Shown: piece by piece, positions 61,520 through 64,000 of the stretch
Layout of the letters: the number at the start of each line of letters is the position of its first letter
How positions within the stretch are numbered: the stretch's first letter is position 1
Assembly: GCA_964615375.1 (NCBI GenBank)
Contig: CAZTOW010000044.1
Location: forward strand, 1-64,000
DNA from: CAZKWG01 sp964615375
Lineage (GTDB): Bacteria > Myxococcota_A > UBA796 > CAZKWG01
Length of the DNA stretch: 64,000 nucleotides
Direction: 5' to 3'
Notes under the pieces: model-generated
Seen by the model: the letters and a program-made list of their open reading frames with translations, nothing else
Told to the model about the DNA's origin: nothing
Database searches by the model: none
Made by a program: the position numbers and the translations under genes

Positions 61520-62353
61520 CTACTGCGCGGGCGCGTCGAACCAGACCTTCCAGCTCCCGTCCGGCTGCTGGCGCCAGACGGTTACGTACCAGCCGCGGCC
61601 CTGCTCGGCCCAGCTCCCGTGGGTGTCGCGCGCGGTCGCCACCCAGGTCCCCACGGTGTAGCCGGCGTCCCCCGCCGGGGCCCAGCCGGAGTGGACCGGG
61701 CGCCAGCGCAGCCCGCGCTCCGGCGAGAGGGCCTCGCGCATGTCCGGGAGGCTCTCCCGCGGGGAGATCCGCCCCTCGGGCCCCCACTGCGCGCCCTCCG
61801 GATCGAAGGTCCGAATCCAGGCGTCGGCTCCGCCCTGGGCCACCGCCTCGTCGAAGGCGCGGTCCACGACCTCCAGCTCCAGGGCCTCGTCGGCCTTGCC
61901 GCGGATGAAGTTGAGCTCGATGGTGCGGCCCGGCCCCTCGACGGTGGCGCGGAGCAGGTCGTCCTGGCGCGCGTAGGCGATGCGGGTGGGCCAGTCGTGC
62001 TCGGGGTTCTCGAAGACGAGCGCGCCCGGGTCGGGCGGGGGGAAGCTCACCCGGCTCTGGCCGCCCGGCATGGCGGTGTAGGCGTAGCCCGCAACCGGGG
62101 CGCCGTCGGTGTTCAGCGGCCCCAGCAGCAGGACCTCGAAGGCGGTGGTCCGCTCGGCCGTGCCCTCGAAGCCCACGCCCACCAGCACGCTGTCCGCGCG
62201 CACCCAGCTCTCCGAGGCGAGCCCGTCCTCCCGCTCCCAGCGGCCGAGCAGGGTGGCGGGCACCCGGGGCGCGGCGAGCGGGGCGGCGGCGGCGCCATTC
62301 GCGGGGGTGCGGTGAGCGCAGGCGAGGGTGAGCAGGAGGGGCAGCAGGGGCAT
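61520..62353 (-). CDS. Lipoprotein with DUF6265-like and SnoaL-like halves
   Basis: 277 residues; lipobox LTLAC (Cys12). The first half (LGRWEREDGLASESWVR, FENPEHDWPTRIAY) resembles DUF6265, a small beta-barrel often in secreted proteins. The second half, with WDGSWKVWFDAP-type strands, resembles an NTF2/SnoaL fold. Ligand unknown. It is convergent with the small membrane gene. Confidence 0.68.
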   Translation of the reverse strand: MPLLPLLLTLACAHRTPANGAAAAPLAAPRVPATLLGRWEREDGLASESWVRADSVLVGVGFEGTAERTTAFEVLLLGPLNTDGAPVAGYAYTAMPGGQSRVSFPPPDPGALVFENPEHDWPTRIAYARQDDLLRATVEGPGRTIELNFIRGKADEALELEVVDRAFDEAVAQGGADAWIRTFDPEGAQWGPEGRISPRESLPDMREALSPERGLRWRPVHSGWAPAGDAGYTVGTWVATARDTHGSWAEQGRGWYVTVWRQQPDGSWKVWFDAPAQ

Positions 62354-62508
62354 GGCCCGGATCTAACACCGGGCGCCCGACCCCACAGCTCGGTTGCGCC
62401 AGGTTGCGACCCGTAGCGACCCGCGAGGGGGTCCGACTACGCTCTGTTCATCGTCGACGGTGCGCATCGCCGCCCGCGACGCCCACCCGGAAACCCTGGA
62501 GAGAGCCC

Positions 62509-64000
62509 ATGTTCGGTCGTCTCACGCCGCTCGTCTGTCTGTCCGTCCTCGCCGCCTGCCAGCCCACCGACAAGCCCTCCTGGGAGACCGGGGAGCCCGA
62601 AGAGACGGGGGAGCCCGAGGAGACCGGGGAGCCCGAGGAGACCGGGGAGCCCGAGGAGACCGGCGAGACCGGCGAGCCCACCGACGTGCTGGAGCTGCTC
62701 GAGGCCCTGCCCGACCTCGAGGCGCGCGAGGTGGACGGTTACAGCGGCGTCCGCTTCTTCCGTCTGACCATCACCCAGCCGGTGGACCACGCCGACCCGG
62801 ACGGCGCCACCTTCGAGCAGAAGCTGAGCCTCATCCTGCGCGACGCCGCCGGCCCCACCATGTTCCAGACCACGGGCTACGACGACTTCTACGGCGACTC
62901 CCAGAGCTCCGTCGCCCAGGCCTACGAGCTCAACCAGCTCACCATCGACAAGCGCTTCTACGGCTCCTCCGTCCCAGACGACGCCGACTGGTCCATGCTC
63001 ACCCAGGCGCAGGCCATGGCCGACATGCACAAGGTCCGCGAGACCCTGGCCCCCGTGCTCACCGGGCCCTGGATTGGGAAGGGCGACTCGCAGGGCGGGG
63101 TGGACATCACGACCTACCGGAGCCAGTACCCCGACGACGTGGTCGGCACGCTCGCGTTCACCGCCTCCTTCATGAGCGGCCTGGAGGACCCGGCCTACGC
63201 CGCGATCTTCGACACCTTCCCCGCGGAGTGCCAGGAGGCCCTCGCGGCGCTGCAGGTGGCGATCCTGGGCGAGCGCCGCGCCGAGATCCTGCCCCTGGTG
63301 GAGAGCTATGTGGACGACAACGGCGTCGATCTGGAGCGCGTGGGCGGCGTGGAGAGCGGGCTGGAGACCACGGCGCTCTCGCTGGCCTGGGTCTTCTGGC
63401 AGTACAGCGGGGTGGACTACTGCGACGAGGTCCCGGCCCCCGACGCGGACATCGAGGACATCCACGACTTCTACCAGACCCACGTCGGCATCGTCTCCGC
63501 CGATGACTCCTTCTTCGACTACTACGCCTCCTACTACTACCAGGTGCAGGCCGAGCTGGGCACGCCGCTCATCCCCCAGGATCACCTGGCCGGGCTGCTG
63601 TCGGAGGAGGTGGTGGACATCGAGAGCGGGCTGCTCCCCGACGGCGTGGCGACGCCCGGCTTCTCGGCGACCACGCCCGCGGTGCTGGACTGGGTGGCGA
63701 CCGAGGCCAGCGAGCTCCTCTTCGTGTACGGATCCTACGACCCCTGGAGCGGCGGGATGCCCGCGGTCGAGGGCAACGACGGCGTCGAGCTCCTGATCAT
63801 CGAGGAGGCCAGCCACAGCGGCGCCGGCTACCGCGCCCTGGACGGCGAGAACCTGGAGCGCTTCGACGCGAAGATGGCGGAGTGGACGGGCGCTCCTGCC
63901 GCTCGACCCGAGCTCCTCCGCGCAGGCCTCGCCGAGCTGCGCCCCATGCCCTTGCCCGCGCGCCTCGCCCTCCGGCAGAGTGTTCAGGGGGAGGCGGCGT
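62509..64000 (+). CDS. S37-type serine peptidase lipoprotein (partial, runs off the window)
   Basis: At least 497 residues, truncated at the 3' edge. Lipobox LAAC (Cys17), then four to five EETGEP repeats (28-57). PS-10/S37 tripeptidyl-aminopeptidase-like blocks: TQPVDHADPDGATFEQ, DKRFYGSS, KGDSQGG with nucleophile Ser194, YGSYDPWSGG with a likely Asp, and EEASHSG with His. Likely an extracellular exopeptidase releasing di- or tripeptides. Confidence 0.82.
   Translation, partial: MFGRLTPLVCLSVLAACQPTDKPSWETGEPEETGEPEETGEPEETGEPEETGETGEPTDVLELLEALPDLEAREVDGYSGVRFFRLTITQPVDHADPDGATFEQKLSLILRDAAGPTMFQTTGYDDFYGDSQSSVAQAYELNQLTIDKRFYGSSVPDDADWSMLTQAQAMADMHKVRETLAPVLTGPWIGKGDSQGGVDITTYRSQYPDDVVGTLAFTASFMSGLEDPAYAAIFDTFPAECQEALAALQVAILGERRAEILPLVESYVDDNGVDLERVGGVESGLETTALSLAWVFWQYSGVDYCDEVPAPDADIEDIHDFYQTHVGIVSADDSFFDYYASYYYQVQAELGTPLIPQDHLAGLLSEEVVDIESGLLPDGVATPGFSATTPAVLDWVATEASELLFVYGSYDPWSGGMPAVEGNDGVELLIIEEASHSGAGYRALDGENLERFDAKMAEWTGAPAARPELLRAGLAELRPMPLPARLALRQSVQGEAA

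Noticed and set aside
62354..62385. CCCGG/CCGGG stem as a terminator near the 61520-62353 gene
   Set aside because: It lies upstream of that gene's start and lacks a T-run; probably chance in GC-rich DNA.

Overview
The window is very GC-rich DNA (roughly 70% by eye) from a deltaproteobacterial-type organism, most likely Myxococcota. Three things point there: a large exported FG-GAP/Cys-Asp-repeat protein ending in a MYXO-CTERM-like tail (55616-58264); about seventeen predicted lipoproteins with a short signal peptide, a lipobox Cys and often an acidic D/E/T/G linker; and a textbook sigma-54 promoter. Coding is dense, short overlaps of stop and start codons are common, and GTG or TTG starts are frequent. 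I see no rRNA, tRNA, IS element, phage or CRISPR array. No gene-free stretch exceeds 300 bases apart from the repeat-bearing left edge (1-368).

Layout. 1-368: a double-hairpin intergenic repeat and a 238-bp hexanucleotide array, then an agmatinase-like ureohydrolase and a clostripain-like lipoprotein. 2735-4882: RsgA and a papain-like CGGM protein. 5143-12690: two von Willebrand A lipoproteins (the first with a sigma-54 promoter), a Cys-rich lipoprotein, a Lon-like AAA+ protease with a small partner, and a radical SAM enzyme. 12826-14158: three small exported proteins. 14104-15793: TauE permease with a divergent LysR regulator. 15800-20621: an arginine operon argC-GNAT-argJ-argB-argD behind a sigma-70-type promoter overlapped by a palindrome that looks like an ArgR box. 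20705-24599: DedA, SDR, YkgJ-type protein, Ig-like membrane protein and an ETHE1/Blh-like persulfide dioxygenase. 24689-29356: a translationally coupled operon of ECF sigma factor, membrane spermidine-synthase-like protein, metallo-beta-lactamase lipoprotein and an unknown exported protein. 29358-33754: a dockerin/cohesin-like lipoprotein divergent from a tandem pair of large paralogous lipoproteins of no family I recognise. 33817-38592: DarP, a C39-like cysteine-peptidase protein with a small partner, two more lipoproteins and a HlyD-like protein. 38666-44798: diiron-type metallo-beta-lactamase protein, esterase lipoprotein, DUF938, TetR plus sulfotransferase, and cobT-cobS. 44809-48834: a run of exported proteins. 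48848-53904: GNAT, Tim44-like protein, an orphan DNA methyltransferase, GST, a GH18-like protein. 53913-64000: SF2 helicase, the MYXO-CTERM protein, a PAS-GGDEF-EAL protein, AdoMet decarboxylase with a 42-residue membrane peptide, a lipoprotein, and an S37-type peptidase cut by the window end.

Functionally the window mixes housekeeping metabolism (arginine, polyamine and cobamide steps, ribosome assembly factors) with an unusually large share of surface proteins and extracellular hydrolases. The most unusual signals are (i) a dispersed 15-bp palindrome, GTAAC-N5-GTTAC, three times exact, once with one mismatch and once with an N4 spacer; (ii) the tandem unknown lipoprotein family; and (iii) the C39-like protein with its small partner, which may be an effector pair.
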